A stretch of DNA of 64,000 nt from Glandiceps talaboti (Eukaryota > Hemichordata > Enteropneusta > Spengelidae): the NCBI RefSeq assembly GCF_964340395.1, contig NC_135560.1, positions 1,607,501 to 1,671,500 of the forward strand, given 5' to 3'. Shown here piece after piece: positions 24,095 to 37,090 of this stretch. A program made the position numbers and the translations under genes. Within the stretch, counting starts at the first letter, position 1. The number at the start of each line of letters is the position of its first letter. The notes under the pieces are model-generated. The model did no database searches. It saw nothing but the letters and a program-made list of their open reading frames with translations, and was not told the DNA's origin.

Positions 24095-27000
24095 GGTCAA
24101 CCAGTTCTCTACAATGCCAACTACACTACAAGGTTGACCAGTTCTCTACAATGCCAACTACACTTAAAGGTCAACCAGTTCTCTACAATGCCAACTACAC
24201 TACAAGGTTGACCAGTTCTCTACAATGCCAACTACACTAAAAGGTCAACCAGTTCTCTACAATGCCAACTACACTACAAGGTTGACCGTTCTCTACAATG
24301 CCAACTACACTACAAGGTTGACCAGTTCTCTACAATGCCAACTACACTACAAGGTTGACCAGTTCTCTACAATGCCAACTACACTAAAAGGTTGACCAGT
24401 TCTCTACAATGCCAACTACACTACAAGGTTGACCAGTTCTCTACAATGCCAACTACACTTAAAGGTCGACCAGTTCTCTACAATGCCAACTACACTACAA
24501 GGTTGACCAGTTCTCTACAATGCCAACTACACTTAAAGGTCAACCAGTTCTCTACAATGCCAACTACACTTAAAGGTCAACCAGTTCTCTACAATGCCAA
24601 CTACACTAAAAGGTTGACCAGTTCTCTACAATGCCAACTACACTAAAAGGTTGACCAGTTCTCTACAATGCCAACTACACTGCAAGGTCGACCAGTTCTC
24701 TACAATGCCAACTACACTACAAGGTCGACCAGTTCTCTACAATGCCAACTACACTACAAGGTCGACCAGTTCTCTACAATGCCAACTACACTAAAAGGTC
24801 GACCAGTTCTCTACAATGCCAACTACACTACAAGGTTGACCAGTTCTCTACAATGCCAACTACACTACAAGGTTGACCAGTTCTCTACAATGCCAACTAC
24901 ACTAAAAGGTTGACCAGTTCTCTACAATGCCAACTACACTAAAAGGTCAACCAGTTCTCTACAATGCCAACTACACTACAAGGTCAACCAGTTCCTCTAC
25001 AATGCCAACTACACTACAAGGTCGACCAGTTCTCTACAATGCCAACTACACTACAAGGTCAACCAGTTCTCTACAATGCCAACTACACTACAAGGTCGAC
25101 CAGTTCTCTACAATGCCAACTACACTACAAGGTTGACCAGTTCTCTACAATGCCAACTACACTACAAGGTCAACCAGTTCTCTACAATGCCAACTACACT
25201 ACAAGGTCAACCAGTTCTCTACAATGCCAACTACACTACAAGGTTGACCAGTTCTCTACAATGCCAACTACACTAAAAGGTTGACCAGTTCTCTACAATG
25301 CCAACTACACTAAAAGGTCAACCAGTTCCTCTACAATGCCAACTACACTACAAGGTCAACCAGTTCTCTACAATGCCAACTACACTACAAGGTCGACCAG
25401 TTCTCTACAATGCCAACTACACTACAAGGTTGACCAGTTCTCTACAATGCCAACTACACTAAAAGGTCAACCAGTTCCTCTACAATGCCAACTACACTAC
25501 AAGGTTGACCAGTTCTCTACAATGCCAACTACACTACAAGGTCAACCAGTTCTCTACAATGCCAACTACACTACAAGGTCGACCAGTTCTCTACAATGCA
25601 AACTACACTACAAGGTTGACCAGTTCTCTACAATGCCAACTACACTAAAAGGTCAACCAGTTCCTCTACAATGCCAACTACACTACAAGGTTGACCAGTT
25701 CTCTACAATGCCAACTACACTACAAGGTTGACCAGTTCTCTACAATGCCAACTACACTACAAGGTTGACCAGTTCTCTACAATGCCAACTACACTACAAG
25801 GTTGACCAGTTCTCTACAATGCCAACTACACTACAAGGTCAACCAGTTCTCTACAATGCCAACTACACTACAAGGTCAACCAGTTCTCTACAATGCCAAC
25901 TACACTACAAGGTCGACAAGTTCTCTACAATGCCAACTACACTACAAGGTCAACCAGTTCTCTACAATGCCAACTACACTAAAAGGTTGACCAGTTCTCT
26001 ACAATGCCAACTACACTTAAAGGTTGACCAGTTCTCTACAATGCCAACTACACTACAGGGTCGACCAGTTCTCTACAATGCCAACTACACTAAAAGGTTG
26101 ACCAGTTCTCTACAATGCCAACTACACTACAAGGTTGACCAGTTTTCTACAATGCCAACTACACTACAAGGTCAACCAGTTCTCTACAATGCCAACTACA
26201 CTACAAGGTTGACCAGTTCTCTACAATGCCAACTACACTAAAAGGTTGACCAGTTCTCTACAATGCCAACTACACTACAAGGTTGACCAGTTTTCTACAA
26301 TGCCAACTACACTACAAGGTCAACCAGTTCTCTACAATGCCAACTACACTACAAGGTCGACCAGTTCTCTACAATGCCAACTACACTAAAAGGTCGACCA
26401 GTTCTCTACAATGCCAACTACACTTCAAGGTTGACCAGTTCTCTACAATGCCAACTACACTAAAAGGTCGACCAGTTCTCGACAATGCCAACTACACTAC
26501 AAGGTCAACCAGTTCTCTACAATGCCAACTACACTAAAAGGTCAACCAGTTCTCTACAATGACAACTACACTACAAGGTTGACCAGTTCTCTACAATGCC
26601 AACTACACTACAAGGTTGACCAGTTCTCTACAATGCCAACTACACTAAAAGGTTGACCAGTTCTCTACAATGCCAACTACACTTCAAGGTTGACCAGTTC
26701 TCTACAATGCCAACTACACTAAAAGGTCAACCAGTTCTCTACAATGCCAACTACACTAAAAGGTCGACCAGTTCTCTACAATGCCAACTACACTACAAGG
26801 TCAACCAGTTCTCTACAATGCCAACTACACTAAAAGGTTGACCAGTTCTCTACAATGCCAACTACACTACAAGGTTGACCAGTTCTCTACAATGCCAACT
26901 ACACTACAAGGTTGACCAGTTCTCTACAATGCCAACTACACTACAAGGTCAACCAGTTCTCTACAATGCCAACTACACTACAAGGTCAACCAGTTCTCTA

Positions 27001-29391
27001 CAATGCCAACTACACTACAAGGTCAACCAGTTCTCTACAATGCCAACTACACTAAAAGGTCGACCAGTTCTCGACAATGCCAACTACACTAAAAGGTCGA
27101 CCAGTTCTCGACAATGCCAACTACACTACAAGGTCAACCAGTTCTCTACAATGCCAACTACACTACAAGGTCAACCAGTTCTCTACAATGCCAACTACAC
27201 TACAAGGTCAACCAGTTCTCTACAATGCCAACTACACTAAAAGGTTGACCAGTTCTCTACAATGCCAACTACACTACAAGGTCAACCAGTTCTCTACAAT
27301 GCCAACTACACTACAAGGTCAACCAGTTCTCTACAATGACAACTACACTAAAAGGTCGACCAGTTCTCTACAATGCCAACTACACTAAAAGGTCGACCAG
27401 TTCTCTACAATGCCAACTACACTACAAGGTCAACCAGTTCTCTACAATGCCAACTACACTACAAGGTCGACCAGTTCTCTACAATGCCAACTACACTACA
27501 AGGTTGACCAGTTCTCTACAATGCCAACTACACTTAAAGGTCGACCAGTTCTCTACAATGCCAACTACACTAAAAGGTTGACCAGTTCTCTACAATGCCA
27601 ACTACACTACAAGGTTGACCAGTTCTCTACAATGCCAACTACACTTAAAGGTCGACCAGTTCTCTACAATGCCAACTACACTAAAAGGTCAACCAGTTCT
27701 CTACAATGCCAACTACACTAAAAGGTTGACCAGTTCTCTACAATGCCAACTACACTACAAGGTTGACCAGTTCTCTACAATGCCAACTACACTACAAGGT
27801 CAACCAGTTCTCTACAATGCCAACTACACTACAAGGTCGACCAGTTCTCTACAATGCCAACTACACTAAAAGGTTGACCAGTTCTCTACAATGCCAACTA
27901 CACTACAAGGTTGACCAGTTCTCTACAATGCCAACTACACTACAAGGTCAACCAGTTCTCTACAATGCCAACTACACTAAAAGGTTGACCAGTTCTCTAC
28001 AATGCCAACTACACTACAAGGTCAACCAGTTCTCTACAATGCCAACTACACTAAAAGGTCGACCAGTTCTCTACAATGCCAACTACACTTCAAGGTTGAC
28101 CAGTTCTCTACAATGCCAACTACACTAAAAGGTTGACCAGTTCTCTACAATGCCAACTACACTACAAGGTCGACCAGTTCTCTACAATGCCAACTACACT
28201 ACAAGGTCAACCAGTTCTCTACAATGCCAACTACACTAAAAGGTCGACCAGTTCTCTACAATGCCAACTACACTACAAGGTCAACCAGTTCTCTACAATG
28301 CCAACTACACTACAAGGTTGACCAGTTCTCTACAATGCCAACTACACTACAAGGTCAACCAGTTCTCTACAATGCCAACTACACTACAAGGTCGACCAGT
28401 TCTCTACAATGCCAACTACACTTAAAGGTTGACCAGTTCTCTACAATGCCAACTACACTACAAGGTTGACCAGTTCTCTACAATGCCAACTACACTAAAA
28501 GGTTGACCAGTTCTCTACAATGCCAACTACACTACAAGGTTGACCAGTTCTCTACAATGCCAACTACACTACAAGGTCGACCAGTTCTCTACAATGCCAA
28601 CTACACTACAAGGTCAACCAGTTCTCTACAATGCCAACTACACTACAAGGTCGACCAGTTCTCTACAATGCCAACTACACTTAAAGGTCGACCAGTTCTC
28701 TACAATGCCAACTACACTACAAGGTCGACCAGTTCCTCTACAATGCCAACTACACTACAAGGTTGACCAGTTCTCTACAATGCCAACTACACTTAAAGGT
28801 TGACCAGTTCTCTACAATGCCAACTACACTAAAAGGTTGACCAGTTCTCTACAATGCCAACTACACTACAAGGTCAACCAGTTCTCTACAATGCCAACTA
28901 CACTACAAGGTCGACCAGTTCTCTACAATGCCAACTACACTAAAAGGTCAACCAGTTCTCTACAATGCCAACTACACTACAAGGTCAACCAGTTCTCTAC
29001 AATGCCAACTACACTACAAGGTTGACCAGTTCTCTACAATGCCAACTACACTACAAGGTCGACCAGTTCTCTACAATGCCAACTACACTACAAGGTCGAC
29101 CAGTTCTCTACAATGCCAACTACACTACAAGGTCGACCAGTTCTCTACAATGCCAACTACACTACAAGGTCAACCAGTTCTCTACAATGCCAACTACACT
29201 AAAAGGTCGACCAGTTCTCTACAATGCCAACTACACTACAAGTTCGACAAGTTCCTCTACAATGCCAACTACACTAAAAGGTTGACCAGTTCTCTACAAT
29301 GCCAACTACACTACAAGGTCAACCAGTTCTCTACAATGCCAACTACACTACAAGGTCAACCAGTTCTCTACAATGCCAACTACACTACAAG
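24095..29391 (+). repeat. 37-bp minisatellite, about 143 copies, inside LINE ORF1
   Basis: Units carry CAGTTCTCTACAATGCCAAC, ending ACACTACAAGGT, with variants CTACAAGG/CTAAAAGG/CTTAAAGG and GTTGACC/GTCAACC/GTCGACC. Several 38-base units have GTTCCTC. The flanking ORF1 sequence on both sides supplies one complete unit, so the array grew from the ORF. A unit of 37 shifts frame each copy, giving only short cyclic frames. Confidence 0.96.
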
Positions 29392-29440
29392 AGCTCCAGC
29401 AATCTGTAAATTATCTGAGCACCTGTTTTGAAGATTTCCG

Positions 29441-29868
29441 GAAACAAATGCAAGCCCTGAACATAGAAAATACAGCTCTATGGCAGAAGTTAGAAACACA
29501 TGCAAGACCTCAACATAGAAAATACAGCTCTACGGCAGAAGACTGAAGTTAGAAACAAATGCAAGCCCTGAACATAGAAAATACAGCCTTACGGCAAAAG
29601 TTAGAAACAAATGCAAGACCTGAACATAGAAAATACAGCTCTATGGCAGAAGTTAGAAACAAATGCAAGCCCTGAACATAGAAAATACAGCTCCACGACA
29701 GAAGTTGGAAACAAATGCAAGCCCTCAACATAGAAAATACAGCTCTACGGCAGAAGTTAGAAACAAATGCAAGCCCTGAACATAGAAAATACAGCTCTAC
29801 GGCAGAAGTTAGAAACAAATACAAGACCTGAACATAGAAAATACAGCTCTACAGCAGAAAGTAACCTG
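29441..29868 (+). repeat. 52-bp tandem repeat, about 8 copies, in LINE ORF1 coiled coil
   Basis: Units carry AACAAATGCAAGCCCTGAAC and ATAGAAAATACAGCTCTA. The third unit has a 6-base insertion (AGACTG). Units vary more than the neighbouring 37-mers, so this array is probably older. Confidence 0.92.
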
Positions 29869-30709
29869 AAGGTAGCAGAAAACGAGATTGAAGACCTACA
29901 GCAGTACACGAGAAGAAATAATCTAGAGATAAATGGTATTCCCGAAACAAATAGCAAAAACACTGATGAAGTAGTAAAGCGAGTAGCAGAAGCTGTGGAA
30001 GTTACAAGTACTAGATAGCTATATTGACATAAGCCATTGATTGCCAAAGAAGAGAGAACAACAACCACCTGCGATAATCGTCAGATTCACAAGAATTAGT
30101 ATTATAGTATTATATCCATCATGAACGACGAAGTCACGATCAAATCATATAGCATATAGTACAGCATATAGTATCAACCATTTCAAGTCAAGTTGAAATC
30201 AGTTTATAACTGTTGTTCTTTTCTTCATCTAAACATCAGATCGCTTCCCAAACATTATGATGACTTTGTAACATTCCTAAATATTTTACAGTACAACTTT
30301 TCATTTTGGCTCTCACTGAAACATGGTTGCATGCAAACATAGACACCAGTCTACGTCTGTACAACTTGCAATAGTCTAATTACTTGCAACAGCGAAAAAT
30401 CACAAGGTTGGGGAGTTGCATTGTGCATTCATAGCTCTGTGTCACATACTTGCATTAACACATCCCAAATTATGCATTGTGAATCTATCAGTTTGTGGAA
30501 AGCCTCATTAATAACAACAAGTCATTGAGAATGACATAGTCCCCGCTATGATTGGGTTTTAAGGAACTGGCAGTTTATGTTGTCATTTTCTTGATATCAC
30601 TACTCTGATCACGCAACAACACTTGTGAACCTGAATCAAACAGACTTAGGCCAAAAAAAAAAAAGGTTTTGTTTCCCGTCCTAAGGTAATTTCAAAAATG
30701 ATGCGGTGA

Positions 30710-30749
30710 TTTTTTTTTTTTTTTTTTTATGGGGGGGGGGGGGGGGGGG
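30710..30749. repeat. T19 tract followed by G19 tract
   Basis: Nineteen T, then AT, then nineteen G. Confidence 0.95.
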
Positions 30750-30954
30750 TATGGAAACACACAACTGGTAAAGTCATGACAACACTGCCACACACACTGC
30801 ACACAAACTGTAACTACCCTGATAAAAACACCAATACCTTTGTTCGAAATAAACTCCCATTCTTTAATAGGCAACTTTGTTTTACATAAGAACAAACGTA
30901 CTTGTCTATTTTGGTCCGAGACTATGGTTCATAAATTGTTCTATGTCAGGTTTT

Positions 30955-31505
30955 TTAAAAGATTTTCCTTTTTCGTTTGAGATACTTTGGACGGATGCTG
31001 AAACAAGCCAATTCCCCAAGAACGCTGGAAAACTGTTCTCCCAAGGATTGGTAGTGGTACTGCTTTTGCCATCCCAAGTTACGATCTTGCAACCACCTGA
31101 TAATGGCATTGTGGAGTTCAAAACATCTGTTTGGGTGATCCAAATTATGAAATTTAGGCCACACTTTCGAATGTCTTTCAGTCATCAGAACATGGAAGGC
31201 ATCTTTAACAGGTTGCTGTGACACTTTGTCACAGTCTTCGATCAAAACGATCTTTAAGTACTTGCCAAATTCCACTATGTTTTCCAGTTTTGCTTGAAGG
31301 GGAACACTCTGGAAATTTCCGTCATATACACCTCATATACGGCATAGTTCGTACTGTTCGGGTAGAATAAAGCGATCCCCAGAACTTAGAATACCTTTAC
31401 ATAAGTCCTCGTAAAATCTGCATACCTTGGTGGAACTTTCAACATCGACAAGTCCAAATGGACGCAAGATTTTGCTGCCAACGGACACTTGAATGGACAA
31501 AAGCA
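30955..31505 (-). pseudogene. Decayed intronless ORF, family not recognised
   Basis: From a possible ATG near 31503 one minus-strand frame reads MLLSIQVSVGSKILRPFGLV, then VCRFYEDLCKGILSSGDRF, is broken by a TGA near 31340, and continues QAKLENIVEFGKYLKIVLI, EDCDKVSQQPVKDAFHVL, NRCFELHNAIIRWLQDRN and YHYQSLGEQFSSVLGELA to a TAA just before 30955. The composition is protein-like (balanced, with Trp, Cys and hydrophobic periodicity), and one frame holds for about 180 codons with a single stop. I cannot name the family. It may be a host retrocopy or cargo of an unknown transposon. Confidence 0.45.
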
Positions 31506-31859
31506 TAGCGATACAAAAATACCCCCCCCCCCCTCACTGATCTACAGTAGTCAAATGAATTTTCAAATACGTCACACTGCACATGCGCTGTACACGTTTT
31601 ATAACTGCTGCCGTAGGTGGCGCATTTCACAAATCGCCAGTGACGTCTGAAACAATAACGGGGAAACAGAATAAAAACGTACGATGCGCATGGTTTGGAA
31701 TGACGCGCACGAGGATGGGAAACAAAACCTTTTTTTTGGGCCTTAGATATGTTGTGTCTGCTCGTTGGACATGGAACATGCCTACTAATGTTGTGTCTCC
31801 TTGTTGGACATGGGACATGCCTACTCTTCAAGATGACATCATGGAATAAACCATTCAAC

Positions 31860-32666
31860 AACAAGTCATTGAAAATGAAAACTGCGCCAACAAAATGGCT
31901 GCCAGAGCGGCCATATCGGATTGTATCACGACGAAAATGGATATGCACATGTATGTCATAGAACACTGTGCTAATACCAACTTTGAATGAGATCTGTTCA
32001 AGCATGTCTGAGTTATTGCTTTGGACATGGAAAATTCACAAACAAAATGGCTGCCAGGCAGCCATATTGGATCGTATCACAACAACAACGAATATGCACA
32101 TGTACATGTATGTAATAGAACACTGTGCTAATATCAACTTTGAATGAGATCTGTTCAAGCATGTCTGAGTTATGGCTTTGGACAGGGAAAATTCGGATTG
32201 TATCACAACGAAAATGGATATGCACATGTATGTCATAGAACACTGTCCTAATACCAACTTTGAATAAGATCTGTTCAAGCATGTCTGAGTTATGGCTTTG
32301 GACATGGAAAATTTACAAATAAAATGGCTGCCAGGCAGCCATATTGGATCGTATCACGACAACAATGAATATGCAGATGTATGTCATAAAACACTGTCTT
32401 AATACCAACTTTAAATGAGATTTGTTCAAGCATGTCTGAGTTATGGCTTTGAACTGGGAAAATTCGCAAACAAAACGGCTGCTAGGCAGCCATATTGGAT
32501 TGTATCATGAAACAATTTGACAGCATTAGTATGCCATTGTATGTTGCCCCTGTACCAAGTTTGACAAAAATCGGTCCAGGCATCTCCAAGAAACGGCTCT
32601 GGATGGACGGACGGACGAACACAAATCCATAAGTCCCCGCCCAGGACTTCGTCCGGCAGGGACTAA
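31860..32666. repeat. Dispersed repeat family B with about 5 internal subrepeats and a terminal hairpin
   Basis: Subrepeats of roughly 145 bases share GTTCAAGCATGTCTGAGTTA, AAAATGGCTGCCAGGCAGCC and GAATATGCACATG-like segments. It ends with ATGGACGGACGGACG and then a hairpin, AGTCCCCGCC facing GGCAGGGACT around GGAC-TTC-GTCC. A second member lies at 41517-42063. Confidence 0.8.
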
Positions 32667-32699
32667 AAACGTTTTGTGGAGGATGATTTCCCAGTGTCG

Positions 32700-33885
32700 T
32701 AAAAGTTTATAAATAGTTACATTTTAGTATAAATTGTTGCAGTCAATGCGTGGTACTTTTCACACTTAGAACATTCTCTTGCCTTCATGAAATGAGCGGT
32801 ACCTTCCATATGTCAATCGCACACTCCAAATCCATGTAATTTCTACAAGTAAGTTTGTAAAAGTTTTATTGAATATTGAAATTTGCATCTTTCATGTCCA
32901 TGAACTTGTACTCATTAGAACATATACTTCATCAGTACATTTCTGGCTGCAGTGCATGGTTTTCTTTGATGATCGAAAATTATGACCATCTACAATACAC
33001 TGTACAACATTTTACCCACAACTCTCCCTGATTTGTAGTGTTGGACATCATCTCCTTGAAGTCAGACAAATCTCACCAGTGTATTGTAAAAACATTTTTT
33101 CCATTTGGCAAGCGTAGAATTGCCACTGATGAGTTTCTGAATACCCATTTTCATTGGTTCTGGTATCAATGATTTATTGTAGAAGGAGTAGCAATTTTAG
33201 GAATTTGTCAGCAGATTTTCTTGAAAGACATGCAGAATATTTGCAACGAAACTAAGGAAAATATATGCACCTGTTATGACTTTGCCAAAGATATAGATTT
33301 ATTTGAATAGGTATGACAAAAGCAATTTACATACTAAAACTCATCATACACACTGACTACCCAAGTTATTGACACTTTGACATTGAAAAGTGTTGTATTC
33401 ACAGCACATGCTTAATTTAGTTGTTGGTTCATTTTTATACAAAATTTAGAACTTTATTTTTGATTCCTAAGCGTTCTTTTGCTACATATTAATTAAACAT
33501 AATTACTATGCTTAAAATGTTGAAAAGTATGGATTATTGAAGAAATTATAAAATAAGGAACCTCCAAGCATACCAATCAGAGAGAATTGTGGGTAAGATA
33601 TTGTACAGTGCAATATAAGACAATGTCATTATTGGAAACAAGGAAGGTGGGAATCACTATCTATTGTGTGTCGGCAATCACAAATCATGTGTACCAATGT
33701 TCAAAGACATCATCTTTAAGGGAAAGAAAGAAAGGTGAACTTATTATCTATTGTCAGTTATTCATAAAATTGAACTCATTATCTCCTGTTTCCTGTCATG
33801 AATCATTTTTACTGGTAACTACTCGTTTTTACTTGTTAGGACACATAATTACGATGTTTTTTAATTTTTATTTCGCCCATTATCA
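32700..33885. repeat. Diverged relative of the 34.3-35.9 kb inverted-repeat element
   Basis: Blocks at about 32860-33010 and 33618-33885 match 35460-35630 and 35640-35884 (TTTTCTTTGATGATCGAAAA, AATCACTATCTATTGTGTGT, CATAATTACGATGTTTTT). A stretch of about 580 bases between them has no counterpart. Confidence 0.6.
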
Positions 33886-34326
33886 AAAGAACAACAACTC
33901 CCAAGGTCTACTGAGTAGACTAATGTCATGTGAGGGCAGCAGCATACAGATGAATGAAGCAGAGAGCAGCTTGTTTATCGATGTGCGAGTCACGCCAGAC
34001 CCCCATGTCTCAAGTCAGGCCACAACCCTAATGTCTCAAGTCAGGCCAGACCCTCATGTCTCAAGAATCAATCATCTATATTAAAAGGACACACAAGCGT
34101 GTCGTCATGGCCTGGGTGATCTCCATGTAAGGATGTATGTCTCAAGAACCAATAATCTAAATGGTATACAAGCATGTCGTCATGGCCGCAGTGGATTCTG
34201 GGTAATACAAGTGTCGTCATGGCCTAGGTGATCTCCTTATAAGGATGCGTCAAGAACCAATCATCTAAAGGGCATACAAGTGTGACGTAATGCCACAGTG
34301 CATTCTGAGCAATGAGGCTTTAGGGG
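33886..34326. other. Intron sequence with short degenerate direct repeats
   Basis: CATGTCTCAAG, GTCGTCATGGCC and CCAATCATCTA-like motifs recur two or three times. No gene. Confidence 0.5.
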
Positions 34327-35903
34327 CGACATCAAAATCAAAAACATCGTAATTATGTGTCGTAACGAGTAAAGACGAGTAGCTACTAGTAGTTACGATG
34401 TATTACGATGAATATTCATAAGTCTCAACACATATTCATGTACTTTAGGTTGTAAACAATAAAAAGTAAACACCTATTGTCCGTTATTCATGAGCCCAAA
34501 CTACGATCATTTATGCGTAGTCTTCATTGTGAAAAAAATAACGAAACAAAAAGATTTTCTTTCCTGTGCAAATCAGTTTCTCGCTTACTTTTTTCAATGT
34601 TATTCATTCGATGCCGTCTAGTTCTATGGCATTCGTACAGTCAGCTAGTCAACTAAGTGTTTCAGGTGTTTACCTAATATGTCTTGCCTAAAAATACCTT
34701 GAAGAAGAATTTTTATTCGAAATGTCGGATTTACATCTATTTATTCGGACTGCCTAACAAGTCCCTTATGCATTTCTCGGCTAGTCAACAAACATGTCAA
34801 CCATATTCGTCTTGCTGGTGAACGGTGCATTGATCGTGTTAGATTCGAGTCGCAGGATTCGTCAGTTGAATTTGAACATTGTCCACAAAAACAAATTAAA
34901 AAACTAAAGCTTGTCTCGCATTAATATATCGTTTGATTTGATTGATTTAGAAGTCACCTAAAAACATTTCGTTTCTTCAAAATTTTGAGGAAAAACGTCA
35001 TTTATATAACGAAATTTCGGGTTACGAATAACTGAATACGTTCATCACTTGCATCTCTATGTTTATCTACCGACATCACGCCACGTGTTGCCGAACATTG
35101 CAATTTCTCAACTCAACCCCATCATTTAGGAATGTTACTATACTGAGAAACATAAAAAATTAGTTGTTGTTTTAGAATATATCAAACAAATCCCATTATT
35201 CGATGATATAAAAGTCAAAACTGCCTTTCCGTAACCCGGAAATTCAACAGCATTTCTAGGCCCTACCATGGCCACCAAGTGTGAGCATGTAAGTTGTACT
35301 GTTAGTTTGTCGACCGTGCAAAGAACAAAAAGAAAGTCTAACCGCGATTGATGCTTTGAGAGTCACACAATTGTACAATAATCTTCCTCAAAGATTTATT
35401 GTTAACCCATGCGTCCATCACAATAATTTTCGAATACATACCGTCACGTTCGTGAAAAGATTTACTGAATATTGAAACTTTGATTTCATGTGTATCTTAT
35501 TGCTTTTTTTATGAATATCACCCATGAACTTACACTCATAAAAACATGTACAGTACTAGTTTCATCAGCACATTACTGGCTGGAGTACGTGGTTTTCTTT
35601 GACGATCGAAAATTATGACAAACTACGATCAACTACGATAGAAGACGATGTCATTATTAGAAACACGGAAGGTGAGAATCACTATCTATTGTGTGTTGGT
35701 CGATAAAAAATTACCCGTATCTACGCTCAAAGACGACGTCTTTACGGGAAACAAAGAAAAGTGAACTGATTATCTATTGTCAGTTATTCATGAACTTGAA
35801 CACCTCATTATCTCCTGTTTCATGTAGTACATAGTAACTACTCGTAGCTACTCGTCACTACTAGTGAGGATGCGTAATTACGATGTGTTTGATTTTGATG
35901 TCA
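34327..35903. mobile_element. 1.6-kb non-autonomous element with terminal inverted repeats
   Basis: Left end GACATCAAAATCAAAAACAT is the near-exact inverse of the right end, and similarity continues for about 70 bases (CGTAATTA, GACGAGTAGCTAC, GTAGTTAC). No transposase frame is visible inside. No clear target duplication could be fixed by eye. Confidence 0.65.
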
Positions 35904-36377
35904 TCCCTTACCTGCATAGGGGCACTCTAGAGAATAAGGCCACGATGGAATAGAAACAAAGAATTTGAGAAAATACCATACTTCCAGAACAGTCATTACA
36001 GGATGCCCTGGAACTAATATCACCTCCAGAAACATCCCCACAAAATTTATTTTCAATATCAAAATAAATTACAATTTTGAAATGTGTAGCGTGCCGATTT
36101 CCAATATGGTGTCTGTCACAATGCACATGTGCATAATAATTTCAATAGTTTAAAAAAATACCCCCAAAAATCACCAAAAATAGAGAAGAACATGTACTGG
36201 CTTGAAATTATCAAATCTGAGTAAGCTACCCCCTGCGCATCTACATACCAGATATCGAAGCAATCAATCAATCTGACAAGTAGTATTTGAGAAGAAGTTG
36301 AAAATATAATTTCTTGACAAAAATACTGGAAAAAAACCTGAACAAACTTGAAGAGGTTGATTTGATATTAAACTCAC

Positions 36378-36541
36378 CCAAATAGTGCCGATGTTAATTG
36401 GGGCAGGGCAGTGATTTCTTTCTCCAGTTCTTTTGACTGTTTGGTCACTCTCAGCTGCATTAAACCATGTGAAGACTTGACCTTTTTCAACAAAGTCACT
36501 TCCCTGGGATAAGCTACAATTATGCGAAATATGAACCCGTC
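36378..36541 (-). CDS. NOL6: NOL6 exon
   Basis: The 164-base exon starts in phase 0 after TTTCAAACAG and ends before GTGAGT in phase 2. It reads DGFIFRIIVAYPREVTLLKK, then SSHGLMQLRVTKQSKELEKE and ALPQLTSALFG, colinear with the DGFVFRVxVAYxREP...LPxLTSALHG block of vertebrate NOL6. Confidence 0.94.
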
Positions 36542-36559
36542 CTGTTTGAAATGAAAGAT

Positions 36560-36710
36560 ACAGAATTATTAACTTATTAGTTCCTCTCTGGGGGTGTGTA
36601 TTATTAACTTATTAGTTCCTCACGGGGGGGGGTGGGGGGGGGGGTGGTGGGGTCTTATTAACTATTAGTTCCTCTCTGAGGGTGTGTCTTATTAAATGAT
36701 CAGTTCCTTT
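36560..36710. repeat. Three-copy repeat of about 50 bp with G-rich core
   Basis: TTATTAACTTATTAGTTCCT recurs with CTCTCTGGGGGTGTGT or a long G-run form at about 36620-36650. It lies immediately upstream of a NOL6 acceptor. Confidence 0.8.
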
Positions 36711-36719
36711 GTCCTTTGG

Positions 36720-37090
36720 GTGTTAAAAACCACAAGATGGTGACCATGAAGTCACACATCTTCAGCGAGAATGATTTTAAATATAGATTGACAAGCTCAT
36801 ATTAGTTTCCATTTATCTCTGAATTCATAGAATTGACTATAATTTCCCATGGTATTTAAAAACACAATACTTATTATCTACAATGGTACCAGCAATTATC
36901 TGAGCAACATTGAGATGTACATGATAATTTGAGGTTAGGTCACAGGTCAAAGATGACTTGGGCAGCATAAGACTTTCTTGCCTCCTGACAGTACTGCATC
37001 AGTACCTGTCATCAGTAATGATGAATCTACACAGAATGTCATTATTTTGGAGATTTAATGAGAAAGAAAACAAAAACATAATCTATTCCA
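36720..37090. other. Intron sequence, nothing recognised
   Basis: No conserved frame or repeat seen. Confidence 0.5.

Larger units (their letters stand above)
24027..30600 (+). mobile_element. LINE fragment (ORF1 and start of endonuclease) interrupted by two tandem arrays
   Basis: ORF1 starts MAEGQGDIPRTIIESRL, then VTLCEKVNQFSTMPTTLQ. After the 37-bp array it continues ELQQSVNYLSTCFEDFRKQ, MQALNIENTALRQKLE (coiled coil), and after the 52-bp array NLKVAENEIEDLQQYTRR, NNLEINGIPETNS, then LPKKREQQPPAIIVRFTR. This order (coiled coil, then RRNNLEI-x-GIPE, then PPAIIVRF) is that of ORF1 of CR1/Jockey-like LINEs. At 30222-30420 a second ORF opens with HLNIRSLPKHYDDFVTFL, an apurinic-endonuclease start. 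Stops and shifts show decay. The RT part is missing. Confidence 0.8.

Noticed and set aside
24095-29391. CRISPR array
   Set aside because: Units are contiguous tandem copies without spacers, the genome is eukaryotic, and no cas genes are present.
31439-32305. Frames in the family B repeat
   Set aside because: Frames recur with each subrepeat and change phase; a repeat artefact.
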